DNA from: Dugong dugon
Lineage: Eukaryota > Chordata > Mammalia > Sirenia > Dugongidae
Length of the DNA stretch: 64,000 nt
Reading direction: 5' to 3'
NCBI GenBank assembly: GCA_030035585.1
Contig: CM057475.1
Coordinates: 1,745,501-1,809,500 of the forward strand
This document shows positions 11,436 to 25,994 of this stretch, piece after piece. Numbering within the stretch: the stretch's first letter is position 1; every line of letters starts with the position of its first letter. The position numbers and the translations under genes are program-made. The notes under the pieces are model-generated. The model worked only from the letters and a program-made list of their open reading frames with translations, was not told the DNA's origin and did no database searches.

Positions 11436-12429
11436 GGACAGGATTTAGACACACTGTTTTGTCCATAGACAAGAAAGAGAATAATTCAGATCATCACAGA
11501 AAGAGATGATTGACCCAACTCTTGCTGATCGCTTGCATTTTCGTATTTAGATTTTTGTACACTCCTTCCATTTGCATTTGTTTATGCACTTCACAAGTCT
11601 TTGCACTTCATGTGTCCTTTGCTTACCCAGCTAGTTTGTAAACTTGAAGGTAGTACAAAGATATCAGAGGGAAGTGGCTCAAGTGGAAAAAGCTAGAAAA
11701 GATGAAAAGAACAAAGGAGGAAAGGAAGATGTGCCACTGGGTGGGGACTTGATAGGGGTCTCAGAAGGCAACTGCCTCCTCTAGTTAAGTGTCTAATCCT
11801 TTGCCCTTAATCAAGTTTATTTTTTGGTCACTTTGTGGCACAGGATTTCTTTCCCCTTCTGTTTTACTTTTTTCTGTTTTGCTTCCACTGTACCCAAATA
11901 CACAACACCAGAACTATTTCTCTAAGGCTAAAGCCATTGCTTTTCATCTGATCCAGCTGACTGCAGCAAATTTAGAATCTGAAGACTGGGCATTTTCTAG
12001 CTACAAAGGTTAGTTATGACTTCTGCCTCTCTAGTGATTTGCAGTTGGTAAAAGCTGCGAGCTTAGCCCATTTAGGCTGCCCTTTATGTTAAGAAATATA
12101 CTTTCCTTAGAAGTAACACCCACTGTCCTTTCTGAGTAACATAGTACCTCTTCCCCATTGCTGTCTTCATTTTGAGCCATCACATATCCTGTTTTCTATA
12201 TGGTACATCAACTGATATTGCCGATTTTCAATGTAATAAACGTTAGGTCCTCAGGCATACAATAATATAGTTTACTGGTTTGAACAGAAGGTACAAAATC
12301 TATGTCTAAAGCCAAGGTCGATGTGATTTGTGCTAATGCAAATGGCGAATGTCCCGTTGAGTTCCAAATTAGACCAATATAAAAAAGTAGGGAGGAGGGC
12401 TTATTTTAATAAGAATTAAGAAATAGAAT
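11436..12429. other. No gene or clear repeat seen
   Basis: About 1 kb of unique-looking sequence. Short frames only (74 residues at most, 11789-12013), with no recognisable protein. Confidence 0.5.
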
Positions 12430-12920
12430 TGACTCATTATTATTATCATTACTGCTCTTAAAGCAAACGAACATTTACCAAACTCTTACCTTTTGGAAAA
12501 AACTATGCTAAGTCCTTTACACAGATTACTTCATTTAATCATCAAAATAAAGGTACCTATGAAGGAAGTGGAGTCCCTGGGTGGTGTAAATGATTAAAGG
12601 CTGGACTTCTAACCAAAAGATTTGGTGGTTCAAGTCCACCCAGAGGTACCTTGGAAGAAAGGCCTGTGACGTACTTCTGAAAAATCAGCCATTGTAAACC
12701 CTATGGAGCACAGTTCTACTCTCTCACACCCATGGGGTTGCCATGAGTCAGAATAAACTTTCCAGCAACTGGAATGAAGAAGGTACTATTATTATCCATA
12801 TGCTTTACATAAGGAAACAAAGCCTTAGACACTTGAAATCACTTGCCAAAGATCATATATACGTATCTACATAAGTGGCAGAGCCAAACCCTTAAACACA
12901 GGCTACCTGACACCAAAGTA
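12430..12920 (-). repeat. MIR, split by an AfroSINE
   Basis: Antisense MIR: TTACTTCATTTAATCATC (12523-12540) and, after the SINE, GGTACTATTATTATCC, then AAGGAAACAAAGCCTTAGACAC...CACTTGCCAAAGATCA and GGCAGAGCCAAAC, which is the MIR core in order. Confidence 0.8.
12571..12776 (+). repeat. AfroSINE inserted in MIR
   Basis: GAGTCCCTGGGTGGTGTAAATG head, GGTTCAAGTCC B-box-like, GGAAGAAAGGCCTG body, CCATGAGTCAGAATAAAC tail. Imperfect flanking repeat (TGAAGGAAG / TGAAGAAGG). Confidence 0.9.
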
Positions 12921-13439
12921 TGTATAACTAAACATTGTTTCATGTAGGCCTCCTTATTTCTCTTCACTTCATCTATACCCTGCCCCACTCCCAAATGAAC
13001 TCAAGTACTTTTTCAGTTGTAAAACAGCAATGAAAACAGAGCATTGTTAAGTAGTGATGGAGGGGATCCTGGTCTATAAAGGTACCATTTAAATATTGTG
13101 TTCTTGGGGCAGGTAAGATATAAGCCACAGAGAGGAGGTAATAAATCCATACCTGTTGCTTGTCCTGGGCAGCCCCCTGCTTCCTTTAGCATGGCCTTAA
13201 TGAGTTAAATTTTGTTGTTTTTTCTTAGATTATATTACATCACTTTGCTCCGGGGTTAAAAACACTCCATTTCCAGCATATTTTCCATTTGTTGGCTTTC
13301 ATTTTCATTAGAAATGGAAATAATTTACTTTAGGACCAAGTAATTTATGGTACGCATTTTTATCATTTTCCAGATGGACTCAGCAAGTTTGTGTGACAGG
13401 TAACATGACTAGAAAGGAACTAGACTTTAAAGCTAGGAC
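12921..13439. other. No feature seen
   Basis: Unique-looking sequence without a recognised repeat or a convincing open frame. Confidence 0.5.
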
Positions 13440-14390
13440 TCCTGCCTCCAAATACAGGCACACAGGACACTACATGTCCAATGGTCTCTTTGCCATCTTT
13501 ATCTGTCCTATAGTCAATATATCCAAAACCTCGTTCATAAATTTCCCCACAAACCTGGTCCCCTTCCTTTGCCTTCCATCTCAGTGAATAGCACCACCAT
13601 CCAGGTGAGCAGACCAAACACTCAGATGTCATCTTCCACTTTTCCCTCTCCTTCACCCATGCTCCCCTGCTCCTTTATCCAACCTATTACCAAATCATAT
13701 CTGTTTTATGCCCTAAGTATAAAATCTGTTATTTTTACTTCTATATCTACTCAAAGCACCACTCTCACCCTCTGGGCTACTGAGGTAATCTCCTAACTTG
13801 TCTTCACATTTTCCTTCTTGTACACCCTCACTCCATTCTCAAACTGCAGCCAGCATGGTCTTTTTATAATGTGAACACAATCATGCTAACAATGTCATGC
13901 CATCATTTTGTTGTAGATATTTCAATGCCATCCCATGGTTTTTAGGATAAAAGTCAAAGCTTTGAACATGATTGACAAGGTCAAGCATGATCTGGTCCTT
14001 ACCGCATCTCCAGCCCCATCCCTTAATCTCTGCAGTGTAGTCCCATTGTAATTTCCCCATTTCCAGAGACACTACAGAGCCCTTCACACATGGTGCTCCC
14101 TCTCTCTGGATCACTCACAAACCCCCACCTTCATAAATCCCATTATCATCTACTCCATCCTCACACCCCAGCTCAAATGTTACTTCCTTGTGGACAATTT
14201 TTATAGCCTCTATTATATGCTCTTTCATGGCACTGCTTTGGTTATTAGCAACTGTCACTAGTGCAATTTTGTGTTTATTTGTGTAATTATTTGACTAGGT
14301 TCAGTCTCCCCTAATAGAGGTTCTGCTCAACCTTTGTATACCAGGCCTAGCACATGTTGACTGATAATACGTATTTGTTGAATGAGTGAG
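13440..14390 (+). mobile_element. L2 LINE 3' portion
   Basis: Ordered L2 landmarks: CTTCCATCTCAGTGAATAGC (13571), CAAACTGCAGCCAGCATGG (13838), ATCATGCTAACAATGTC, CAAGCATGATCTGGTCC (13981), GCTCAAATGTTACTTCC (14170), TTTGTGTTTATTTGTGTAAT (14270) and the tail GTTGACTGATAATACGTATTTGTTGAATGAGT-like end (14355-14390). Reading frame is destroyed. Confidence 0.78.
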
Positions 14391-15129
14391 AGCTGAATGT
14401 GCTTCCTTACCTCTACCAGTTATGCTTGCCATTTGTCTGAATTAGAAGGTTGTATATTTTAGTCTGAGTGCCCTCTGGATACAGAGTAAAGCTATACTCA
14501 TACTTTTCACTGAGTGAGGAAGACACCTTCCTTAAGTGCAAAGTCCCTTTTAACATATTACCAGCAGTTTCTGTGAAAGTCACCACAGTGACTCACAGGG
14601 ACTCTCACTGGCACAGTAGAAGCCATGTTGAGGTTGATAAAGGGCAATTAGGTCCACCTTATTGGTGACCTTGGACTGTTGCATCTGCACCAAGAAGTCT
14701 TTTTTTCATGTTTGGCAGGTCAGGTTGACATCAAAGCCAGGTAAAGCATAAATGTCTTCTCCTGCATTGACTGTTTCTTTCCACACTCCTGAAAAGGAAG
14801 AATGTCAGTCATCAGTTTGCATGATTTCTATAGAGTGATTCCTAAGTAATGACTCTGATCACTTTGATGAGGTAAGAGCACAACTGAGAAGGATTCTCCC
14901 TGGCTGTCCGAGTGGTAGAAGAGAGCTTGTGCAGGTGATCCACATAGAAAAATATGAGAGGCAATACAAATGAGGAGGCATTTACTTAGGGAAACTGGAG
15001 GAAATTAGATTCCTGAATATCTGTTTCTTTATTTGTTAATCTGCCCAGAAAAGAATGACCACCTCTGAATAAAATTAAGCCTACTTAAAAAGTAAAGCCC
15101 ATCAGTAAAGCAAACTTATTATAACAACT
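14391..15129. other. No feature seen
   Basis: Unique-looking sequence. A weak in-phase frame at 14468-14668 (66 residues) has no recognisable motif. Confidence 0.5.
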
Positions 15130-15141
15130 ATTCTTATATTT

Positions 15142-15634
15142 GTGGGGCAGGCAGTGTTGGTTCAGTGGCAGAACTCTTGCCTTCCATGCAGAAGACCTCA
15201 TCCAGTGAACCTCATGTACAGCCACTACCTGTCTGTCAGGAGAGGCTTGCGTGTTGCAATGATGCTGAACAGGTTTCAATGGAGCTTCCAGACTAAGACA
15301 GGCTAGGAAGAAAGGCCTGGTACTCTACTTCCAAAAATCAGCTAAGAAAACCCTATGGATTGCAATAGTCTTATCCACAATTGATTGTGGGGATGGCAGA
15401 GGACTGGGCAGCATTTTTTTTTTTTCCATTGTGCATGGTGGCACAGTGATTAAGAGCTTGGCTACTAACCTCAGGGTCAGCAGTTCAAATCCACCAGCTG
15501 CTCCTTGGAAACCCTATGGGCAGTTCTACTTGTCCTAGAGGGTTGCTATGAGTTGGAATTGATTCAATGGCAACAGGTATTTTTTATGGGGTCACCATGA
15601 GTCAGGGACCAATGCAATGGCAGCTAACAACAAC
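15142..15634 (+). repeat. tRNA-Gly-headed, RTE-tailed chimeric SINE
   Basis: Head GTTGGTTCAGTGGCAGAACTC resembles tRNA-Gly (A-box region). The body (15222-15360) matches the RTE 5' UTR seen at 41948-42125, including CTTCCAGACTAAGACAGGCT and GGAAGAAAGGCCTGG. The end (GGATGGCAGAGGACTGGGCAG, then ACCATGAGTCAGGGACC...GGCAGCTAACAACAAC) matches the RTE 3' terminus at 44890-44985. Exact 12-bp target duplication ATTCTTATATTT at 15130-15141 and 15635-15646. An AfroSINE interrupts it (15435-15585). Confidence 0.9.
15435..15585 (+). repeat. AfroSINE inserted in the tRNA-Gly/RTE SINE
   Basis: GGTGGCACAGTGATTAAGAGC head through GGAATTGATTCAATGGCAACAGG. The host SINE resumes at ATGGGGTCACCATGAG. Short or decayed target duplication. 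Confidence 0.85.
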
Positions 15635-15863
15635 ATTCTTATATTTAATATAATTGGCTTTAATTTTGGTTCTAAATCAACAGCTATATACAACACACAG
15701 GTGCTTTCTGAAATTGCAAAAATAATTAATGTTACTATGCAACGAAAAAGAACAAAGATGAATCTGTGAAGTATCTCATAACTCAGATGAAGCTGGAGGG
15801 CATTATGCTGAGTGAAATAAGTCAATCACAAAAGGGCAAATACTGTATGAGGACATTACTGTA

Positions 15864-15878
15864 AAAACTCATGAAAAG
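15864..15878 (+). repeat. Left target-site duplication of the nested L1
   Basis: AAAACTCATGAAAAG, repeated with one difference at 21791-21805. Confidence 0.9.
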
Positions 15879-15887
15879 GGGACGAGG

Positions 15888-15899
15888 CCAAGATGGTGG
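15888..15899 (+). promoter_or_regulatory. YY1-like motif at the L1 5' end
   Basis: CCAAGATGGTGG lies about 10 bases from the element's first base, where human L1 carries a YY1 site that fixes the transcription start. Functional conservation here is inferred. Confidence 0.5.
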
Positions 15900-17289
15900 A
15901 GAAGTCAGATGCTACCAGTGGTCCCTCTTACAACAAAGACCCGAAAAATCAAGTGACTCAATTATATATGACAATCTAAGGGCCCTGAACATCAAAGGCA
16001 AAGTGAGGAATCAGACAGAGTGGTAGTGGGAGGGAGAGACGGTTTGGAAGCAACGAGGACATGCTAGACCTGACTGACCCGGCGAAAGCCTGAGTGGTTC
16101 AGCCCAGATCAGCTCGGGGTGCGTGGTAAGGCAGGCAAGCAGCAGTGCTCTGTAGGCGTTTTCCACACCGCGGGAGACCCAGCAGCAGAGGGTCTACTCA
16201 GCCATCCAGAACCAGTGAGAAGTAGCCCTTGAGGCGAAAGATAATTATTTGCATCTGGCCTACTGTGCAGATCAAAAACAACCCCCGTAGGGAAAAATCT
16301 CTCTCCCATTTACCTCCCTGCTCCCTACTCTGCACTGGGTCTGGGACAGCTTCAGCAATTGCAGAGTCCCCTGGGCTGGAAGTAGGACCCGTCACACACC
16401 CTGAACCATTCTCCTGGCCTTGGAGAGTGAACAAACTAACAAACAGGGAAAAATAATCTGCTGGCTCCCCTAAGCCAGGAGCACAGGGTAGGTACAGCTC
16501 CTTTGCCTAGGCACAGGCATAACGAATCAACGGACCTTGAGTACCTTTCCCCCTGCATGGACTTGTGTGGACCCATTTCAACAGCGTAGGCCCTCATTAC
16601 CATAGTACAACAGGGTATAGAGCTGAAGACTAACTTCAACTGTTTCAGCTGTGAAGTGGGAGGTTCACGACATTTGACACTGCTCTATCCATTAAGCAGG
16701 GTCTTCACCTACCCACATCAGGGGCCTGAGGACTGGTGGCTCCACCCACACCACCTAGCCACCTGTGACAGGGGCCCAAAAAAAAGAGGTGCCCCCCGGT
16801 CCTTACAGCCAACAGCACTGGGTGCTCATAGTCTGGCTGCAAAACCCACCCAGCTGCATGCTGTAGGGAACAGGGACATGCTTTCCTCCCAGACACTCAG
16901 GGGTGGCCTTCGGCCTCCCGCCTTGCTCATTGTGTCCTCCTGCTGCAGCTGGATGCCTGTGCCTACACGAATCACCCAAGCCTGTCTAGGACTCTAGGTG
17001 AGAGGCTGCACCACACACTTGGTGGCTGACTACCTGACACGTGAGATGAATACATACAGGAGGAGTGGGCAGACTCTTGGGCTCACATGCTTAGTGACAG
17101 GTCTAGCCACCTGGTGGCAGGACATTGGAGCTTCAGAGGCACTGGTGACAGGGCTAGTTCACATGAGCAGACTATTTGGGTATATTAAAACAAGAAGTTA
17201 GGATACAGTAAGCAAACATAAATAAATATAATAACTTATTGATGGCCTAGAGACAACAGTCAATATCAAATCACATAAACAGGCAGACC

Positions 17290-18209
17290 ATGATGGCTTC
17301 AGCAATCTCCCAAAATAAAGAATATAGAAATTTTCTGGAGGAAGAGAATTTCTTGGAATTACCAGAGGCAGAATACAAAAGATTGATATACAGAACTCTT
17401 CAGGACATTAGGAAGGAAACTAGGCAAAAAGCAGACCCCCCAATACAGGAACTTAAAAAGACTAGAAACGAGCATAATGACAAATTTAATATTCTACAAG
17501 AATCCATAGAGAGACAGCAATCAGAAATCCAAGAAGATTAACAATAAAATTTCAGAATTAGATAATGCAGTGGAAAGTCACAGGAGCAAAACTGAGGCAA
17601 TGGAAGTCAGAATTAGTGAGACTGAAAATAAACTTATTTAAGGAATAATCATATAAAAGGATAAAAAAATGAAGAAACCCTAAGAAATATGTGGGACTCT
17701 ATCAAGAGGAATAACCTATGAATTATTGGAGTACCAGAACAGGGGAGGATAACAGAAAATACCAAGAGAATTGTTGAAGATTTGTTGGCAGAATAGTTCC
17801 CTGATATTGTGAAAGATGACAAGATATCTAACCAAGATCCTCATTGAACCCCACATAAGGTAGGTACCAAAAGAAAATCACCAAGACAAATTATAATCAA
17901 TCTTGCCAAAACTAAAGATAGAGAATTTTAAGAGCAGCTAGGGATAAATGAAAAGTCATCTACAAAGGAGAGTCGATAAGAGTAAGCTTGGACTACTCAG
18001 CAGAAACCGTGCAGTCAAGAAGTCAATGGGATGACATATATAAAGGCTTAAAGGAAAAAAAAAATTACCAGCCAAGAAATATTTATCCAGCAAAATTATT
18101 TCTCAAATATGATGGCAAAATTAGGGTATTTCCAGATAAACAGAAGTTTAGGGAATTTGCAAAACCAAACCAAAATTACAGGAAATACAAAAAGGAGTCC
18201 TCTGGTTAG
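17290..18209 (+). pseudogene. L1 ORF1 (RNA-binding protein) pseudogene
   Basis: ORF1p is the trimeric nucleic-acid chaperone of the L1 RNP. The start is at 17290/17293 (MMASAISQNKEY) and the first frame runs 83 codons, rich in E/K/Q as expected for the coiled coil, ending in a stop at 17539. Later segments sit in other frames. The C-terminal domain is recognisable at 17988-18209: SAETVQSRSQWDDIYKGL and YPAKLFLKYDGKIRVFPDKQ correspond to the conserved end of ORF1p. At least one frameshift and several stops (for example the TAA at 17639) separate the parts. Assignment is secure; function is lost. Confidence 0.85.
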
Positions 18210-18660
18210 CAAATCAATAATATCAGATAAAACCCAAGACTAGAAAACAGGACAGAGCAACCAGATATCAACCCAGATAGGGAAGTCACAAAAATAAATC
18301 TAAGCTAAAACACTGAAAATAGGGACACAGAAATGTCAATATGTAAAAGATGACAACATTAAAACAAAAAAGAGGGACTAAAAAATGTAGACATAGATTT
18401 TCGTATGGAGAGGAAGTCAAAGCAATATAAGGAAATAAAAGACTGGTTTAAACTTAGAAAAATAGGGGTAAATATTAAGGTAACCACAAAGGAAACTAAC
18501 AATCCTGCATGTCAAAATAAAAAACAATAAAAATATAAAGACTAAGCAAATACAAAAATCAACAACAATGGAAAAGATGAAAATACATAAAGAAAAACAA
18601 CTCAGCACAGAAAATTAAGTGGAACAAAAAAAGTGTCAACAACACACAAAAAAAGACATC
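18210..18660 (+). other. A-rich inter-ORF region of the L1
   Basis: About 450 bases between the ORF1 remnant and the probable ORF2 start, strongly A-rich with no open frame. This is much longer than the short spacer of human L1. It may be a lineage property or include decayed coding sequence. Confidence 0.55.
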
Positions 18661-20667
<2,007 letters not shown>

Positions 20668-21790
20668 CAATAAACAACAATGATGAAGCCATGAAACATT
20701 TTATCACATGGAGGAATCTGAAGGGTATTATGCTGAGTGAATTTAGTCAGTCACAGAAGGACAAATATTGTATAAGACCACTATTATAAGAACTCAAGAA
20801 AAGGTTTAAACACAGAAGAAAACATTCTTTGATGGTTATGAGGCTGGGGAGGGAAGGTGAGGTTTATTCACTAACTAGATAGTAGACAAGAATTATCTTA
20901 GGTGAAGGGAAGGACAGCACACACTACAGGGGAAGCCAGCACAAGTGGACTAAACCAAAGCTAAGAAGTTTCCTGAATACAATCAAACACTTCAATGGAC
21001 AGAGTAGCAGGGGCGAGGGTCTGGGGACCATGCTTTCAGGGAACATCTAGCTTAATTGGCATATCAAAGTTTATTAAGAAAATATTCTGCATCCTACTTT
21101 GGTGAGTGGCCTCTGGGGTCTTAAAAGATAGCAAGCTGCCATCTAAGATGCATCAATTGGTCCCAACTCACCTGGAGTAAAGGAGAATGAAGAACACCAA
21201 AGACACAAGGAAAGCATTAGCCCAGGAGACAGAAAGGGCCACATAAACCAGAGACTTCATCAGCCTGAGACCAGAAGAACTAGATGCTGCCCGGCTACCA
21301 CCAATGACCGCCCTAACAGGGAAACACAACAGCGAGTCCCTGATGGAACAGGAGAAAGGTCCAGTACAGAACTCAAATTCTAGTAAAAAGACCAGACTTA
21401 ATGGTCTGACTGAGACTGGAGGAACCCCAGAAAGCACGGCTCCTGGACCCTCTGTCAACCCAGAACTAAACCATTCCCCACACCAACTCTTCAGACAAAG
21501 ATTAGACTAGACTGTGGGACATAAAATGATACTCATGAAGAGTGTGCTTCTTAGCTCAAGCAGATACATGAGACTAAATGGGCAGCTTCTGTCCAGAGGT
21601 GAGATGAGAAGGCAGAGAGGGTCAGGAGCTGGCTGAACGGACGCAGGAAATCAGGGGTAGAGAGGAGGAGTGTGCTGTTCACAGTATAGGAAGAGCAATT
21701 AGGGTTACATAACAACGTATGTATAAATTTTTGTATGAGAGACTAACTTAAATTGTAAACTTTCACTTAAACTACAAAAAAAAAAAAAAG
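20668..21790 (+). other. 3' end and 3' UTR of the deleted L1
   Basis: From CAATAAACAACAATGATGAAG (ORF2 terminus) through the lineage 3' UTR to a run of about 15 A. Frames here (for example 21304-21510, 68 residues) are not coding. Confidence 0.85.
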
Positions 21791-21805
21791 AAAACTCATG
21801 GAAAG
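21791..21805 (+). repeat. Right target-site duplication of the nested L1
   Basis: AAAACTCATGGAAAG, one base different from 15864-15878. Confidence 0.9.
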
Positions 21806-22759
21806 GTTTACATAAGAAAAGAAACAATCTTTGATTTTTAAGTGGGGGGAACAATAAATAGACAATAGATAAGTGGTAACTTTGGTGAAGGGTAAGACAG
21901 TACACAGTACCGGAGAAGCCAGCATAACTTGTACAAGGAAAGGTCATGGAAGCTCCATAGACACATCCAAACTCCCTGAGGGACTGAATTGCTGGGCTGA
22001 GGGCTGAGGGGACCATGGTCTCAGGGAACATCTAGCTCAATTGGCATAACACAGTTTACAAAGACAATGTTCTACATTCTCCCTTGGTGAGTAGCGTCTG
22101 CCGTCTTAAAAGCCTGTGAGCAGCCATCTAAGATACTGTGGTCTCACCCCTTCAGGAGCAAGGGAAAATGAAGAAAACAAGATATAAGGGAAAGATTAGT
22201 CCAAATGACTAATAGACCACAGCTACCACAGCCTCCACCAGACTGAGTCCAGTACAACTAGATGGTGCCTGGCTACAACCCACTGACTGCTCTGACAGGG
22301 ATCACAGTAGAGGGTCCCGGACAGAGCTGGAGAAAAATGGAGAACACAATCCTAACTCACACACACACAAAAAAGACCAGACTTACTGGCCTGACAGAGA
22401 CCGGAGAAACCCCAAGAGTATGGCCCCTGGAAACATTTTTAGCTCAGTAATGAAATCACTCCCGAGGTTCACCATTCAGCCAAAGATTAGACAGGCCCAT
22501 AAAACAAAATGAGACTAATGGGGCACAACAGTCCAGGGACAAGGACTAGAAGGCAGGAGGGGACACGAAAGCTGGTAATAGGGAACCCAAGGTCGAGAAG
22601 GGAGTGTTGTCATGTTGTGGGGTTGTTAACCAATGTCATAAAACAGTATGTGTACTGACTGTTTAATGAGAAACTTAGTTCTGTAAATATCCATCTGAAG
22701 AACAATAAATTTTTTTTTTTTAAACTGTGTGTATAGCAGTTTCTGGCATGTGTTTACAA

Positions 22760-22935
22760 AAGGTTTTTACTTCTATTATTTCATTTAATCTTCCTCACAC
22801 ACCATAGAGGTGATGTTGTTAACTCTCTTTACCAACCAGGAATTTAGGCACAGAGAGATTAAATGATTGGCTCAAAGTCACACCTCCAGTAAAGGAGCAT
22901 GAATTCATTTGGTCAGAGCCTGTGCTTTTTCCATA
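22760..22935 (-). repeat. MIR
   Basis: TTATTTCATTTAATCTTCC, GGCACAGAGAGATTAAATGA, GGCTCAAAGTCACACC and the GTGCTTTTT end in the order of antisense MIR. Confidence 0.82.
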
Positions 22936-24701
22936 ACCTCCCACCTGCCACCCAAATTCAGTTTCGTTGAATTATATTGAGAAATTTGATATTTAGTATA
23001 TAAAAATCAAAAGGGCCTCTATGTCATTATAGATAGGTCTCCTGAGGGTAGATGTTTCACGAATTATGAACTGTTTGGTCATTATAAGCAAGGCTTTGAA
23101 ATTCTAAACATAAAACAAAATTCTCTCTCATTAGCTCTCTGACCAAACGGTACAGGGCTCTTAAAGTATGTTAAGCAATGAGCCTTTGACGCACCTTTGA
23201 CACGCCTTCCAGTTTAGGCCTGAGTTTTAGAACTAACGTGGAATATTGTTACAGCAATGATATATCATTGTGACAAGCACCACCAAAGCTCACAGAGGGA
23301 AAGGTTAAAAGATGACAAGCAACTGAGAAGAAACAAGGTTCTCACAAGTGCTTGGCAAATGGGGATTATTGCATTTCCATGGATGCCAAAGTTTGTGTTA
23401 GGCAGAAGTTAATACAGTTTCACGTAGCTCCCTGTGAGCTATCCTTTGCCTGATAATATTCCTCGGGTCCTATCTACAGTATTATATTCCAAAGTCTCCT
23501 TTGATTTAGATAGTCTCCTTTAAAATCTTCCTTGCTATAACTGAAAAGCACAGTTAACTCGAAAGCCATTCCAGCTCACTATAATATCCTCATGCTATGG
23601 AATACAGAACATCTTCTCCCTTCTGTTTTTAAATAGGTCCTTCAGGCACTGGTTCCCACTGTCATAAGGATCCACACGGTCTCCCAGGACCAAAACTACA
23701 CATATATCATTAAAATTCAACATTTGTTCAACTTCCAAAGACCTCGGTATTTGGAGGAGAAATCAGCATTTCTCCTCATTATATCAAAAAGAAAAAGGAT
23801 ACTTGAGAGAGAAGAAAGTTGAGCAAGAATCTGTAAGCAGTGGCCCAAACCACCCATTTCCTTCTTGTTTTTAGTGTCCATTAGAGTCATTTCTAGACTC
23901 TAACATCTCTCTGTTAGCAGTCACTTAAATATATAACCGAAAACCTTAGTAACTAGCTGCCCTTTGGTGATCAATTTCAGCAACAGTCATGAGGCATTTT
24001 AAATGGAGGCCCCACTTGACCTTAAAGTGCAGATCTGACAAGAAAAGACAACTGAAAGACTTACCCTGACAACGAGTATCTGGATGATGGGATAGACAGC
24101 ACAGCAGGTCCATTGTTTCTCCATAGTGTCCTGAAGACCTCACACCAGCATGTCCATCATGATCACAGAAGCCAACTGATGCCTTTAACTAAGCAAGCTC
24201 CAGCAACTTGATTCATGCTAAGAATCCCAAAATCTACCATACGCATGAGTTTTGTTTTGTTTTTTTAATCACTTGCTAGACCCCAGGAAAGTAATGTGGT
24301 TCAGAGCTAAGCATAACTGACACAGAGCAACGTGCTCTCTGAAATCTTGTGTTTCACCTTCTTTAACAGATGTTCAATACCTAAAGATTCTCCCATTCAG
24401 AATCTCTGTGTCAGTCAACCTTCTTCTAAAATCCAAACAAAGGAAATCACCCATAGCAGTTCACACATGTATTTTTTATACATTTCTTTCTAAGGGCACA
24501 AATTCGTTTTACAAATGCAAACTTGGTGCCTTTCACAATGATTTTTCTGTTCAATTTAAAAAAAAATGTTTTCTTTCCAGAATTGCTACAGGCTGTAAGA
24601 GCAAAGAATTAACACATTTAATTTTAAAAAAACTTGAAAAGTAACTGAGAGTCGCATCACTTATCAAACTGAGTTTTAGTTTCTCCCCTCTTGTAAGGAA
24701 G
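22936..24701. other. Unique sequence, no feature seen
   Basis: About 1.8 kb without a recognised repeat. Frames up to 78 residues (24408-24644) and a pyrimidine tract ending AAATAG at 23637 do not make a convincing exon. Confidence 0.5.
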
Positions 24702-24908
24702 GAGTCTCTGGGTGGTGCAAATGGTTAACCACTTGACTTCTAACAAAAAGGTTGACGGTTTGAACCCATCCAGAGGCACCTCCAAAGAAAGGCCTGGCCA
24801 TCTGCTTCCAAAACATCCCAGCCTTGAAAATCCTGTGAAGTGCAGTTCTACTCTGACATGCATGGGGTCACCATGAGTCCAGAATCAACGCCACAGCAAC
24901 GGGTTTTG
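24702..24908 (+). repeat. AfroSINE, second subtype
   Basis: GGAGTCTCTGGGTGGTGCAAATG head, AAAGAAAGGCCTGGCC body, ACCATGAGTCCAGAATCAACG tail. Confidence 0.9.
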
Positions 24909-25982
24909 TAGGGAAACTCACATTTCCTGGGAGTGGAGAAGTGAGGGCTCTCTTTCTACCCCTTGTCTCGGATAGGCTTGAGGTCAGGTTTGGAAGACTC
25001 CCAGGGTGGCTGGACGCCTTTTGCTGACTGAGAACAGCTTCTCTGTTCCTCAGCCAAAAGCCATGTGGAACAAGGCAGTGACAATCAGAATCCAAAGGCA
25101 GAGAGTCTTCTGTTGCAGCCAGCTCCCAGGCCTGTCTCAACCAATCACCCATTTACAGACGACCAGCCTGTTGGGAAGTGGCTCCAATGTAAAAATATCA
25201 TGTTATTGGTGGAAGGACATGATGACCATTTCCTGCCAGATAACAATTGTTTTGGTTTCCAGCTTGGGATAAAATAGGCTACCACCATCCCCCAGTCTAA
25301 GATATTTTTAAAAAGCTAAGGTCTATAGAATAAATTTAATGGACAAAGAATACAAATGAATAAATATATGTATCTCCATACAACCAGATGAATGAATGAT
25401 TAAATATTCTATGACCTCAATCTCACTAATTCAGTAATCCCTTGTTCATGAAACTCCCTTACAGGTTGGCACACAATAAATATTTTTTGATTATTTGAAA
25501 CATTAAGCATCACGTTTTCTAAGCATCTTGGGAAAGGAACATGTACAACAGCATAAAACTCTGCAATTTTATTTTAATATTAGTGGCCCAAGAATAAAAT
25601 CCAAGACAAACCAGCAATATTTGAGTTAACTGCTATGAAAACCACAAAAGAGAAGTTTACCTTTTGCTCAATCTCCTATTTATGAAAATGTCCTTTTCTC
25701 ATTGTGGGTTTAAGTGCTTAGAAACAGCATTTTAAAAGTTTGTACCTAGCAACAACAACAACAGATGTGTTAGGGTGAGAAAAAGACATTAAACCACTAC
25801 AGGAGATGGTCTAAGTGTTTCCTTCCAATTCTGATATGGTTTTCTCCTAATTATTCATGATTTCTAATATATAATGTTAATAACTAGGCAAGTTTTAGCC
25901 AATCAGAGAGTGCCTGGATGATGAAATAGATCTCAATTTAGATGGTTAAATGAACCTTTTCATTAGCATTCATTGGGAGGCT
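24909..25982. other. Unique sequence, no feature seen
   Basis: About 1.1 kb. A sequence near 25465-25500 (ACACAATAAATATTTTTTGA) may be an old L2/MIR tail, but too little remains to call. Confidence 0.45.
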
Positions 25983-25994
25983 CAGTAAGGATTA

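Noticed and set aside
15151-15222. Functional tRNA-Gly gene
   Set aside because: Only the 5' half resembles a tRNA; it is the head of a SINE with an exact TSD.
23600-23700. Pyrimidine tract ending AG as a splice acceptor and exon
   Set aside because: No sustained open frame, donor or recognisable protein follows.
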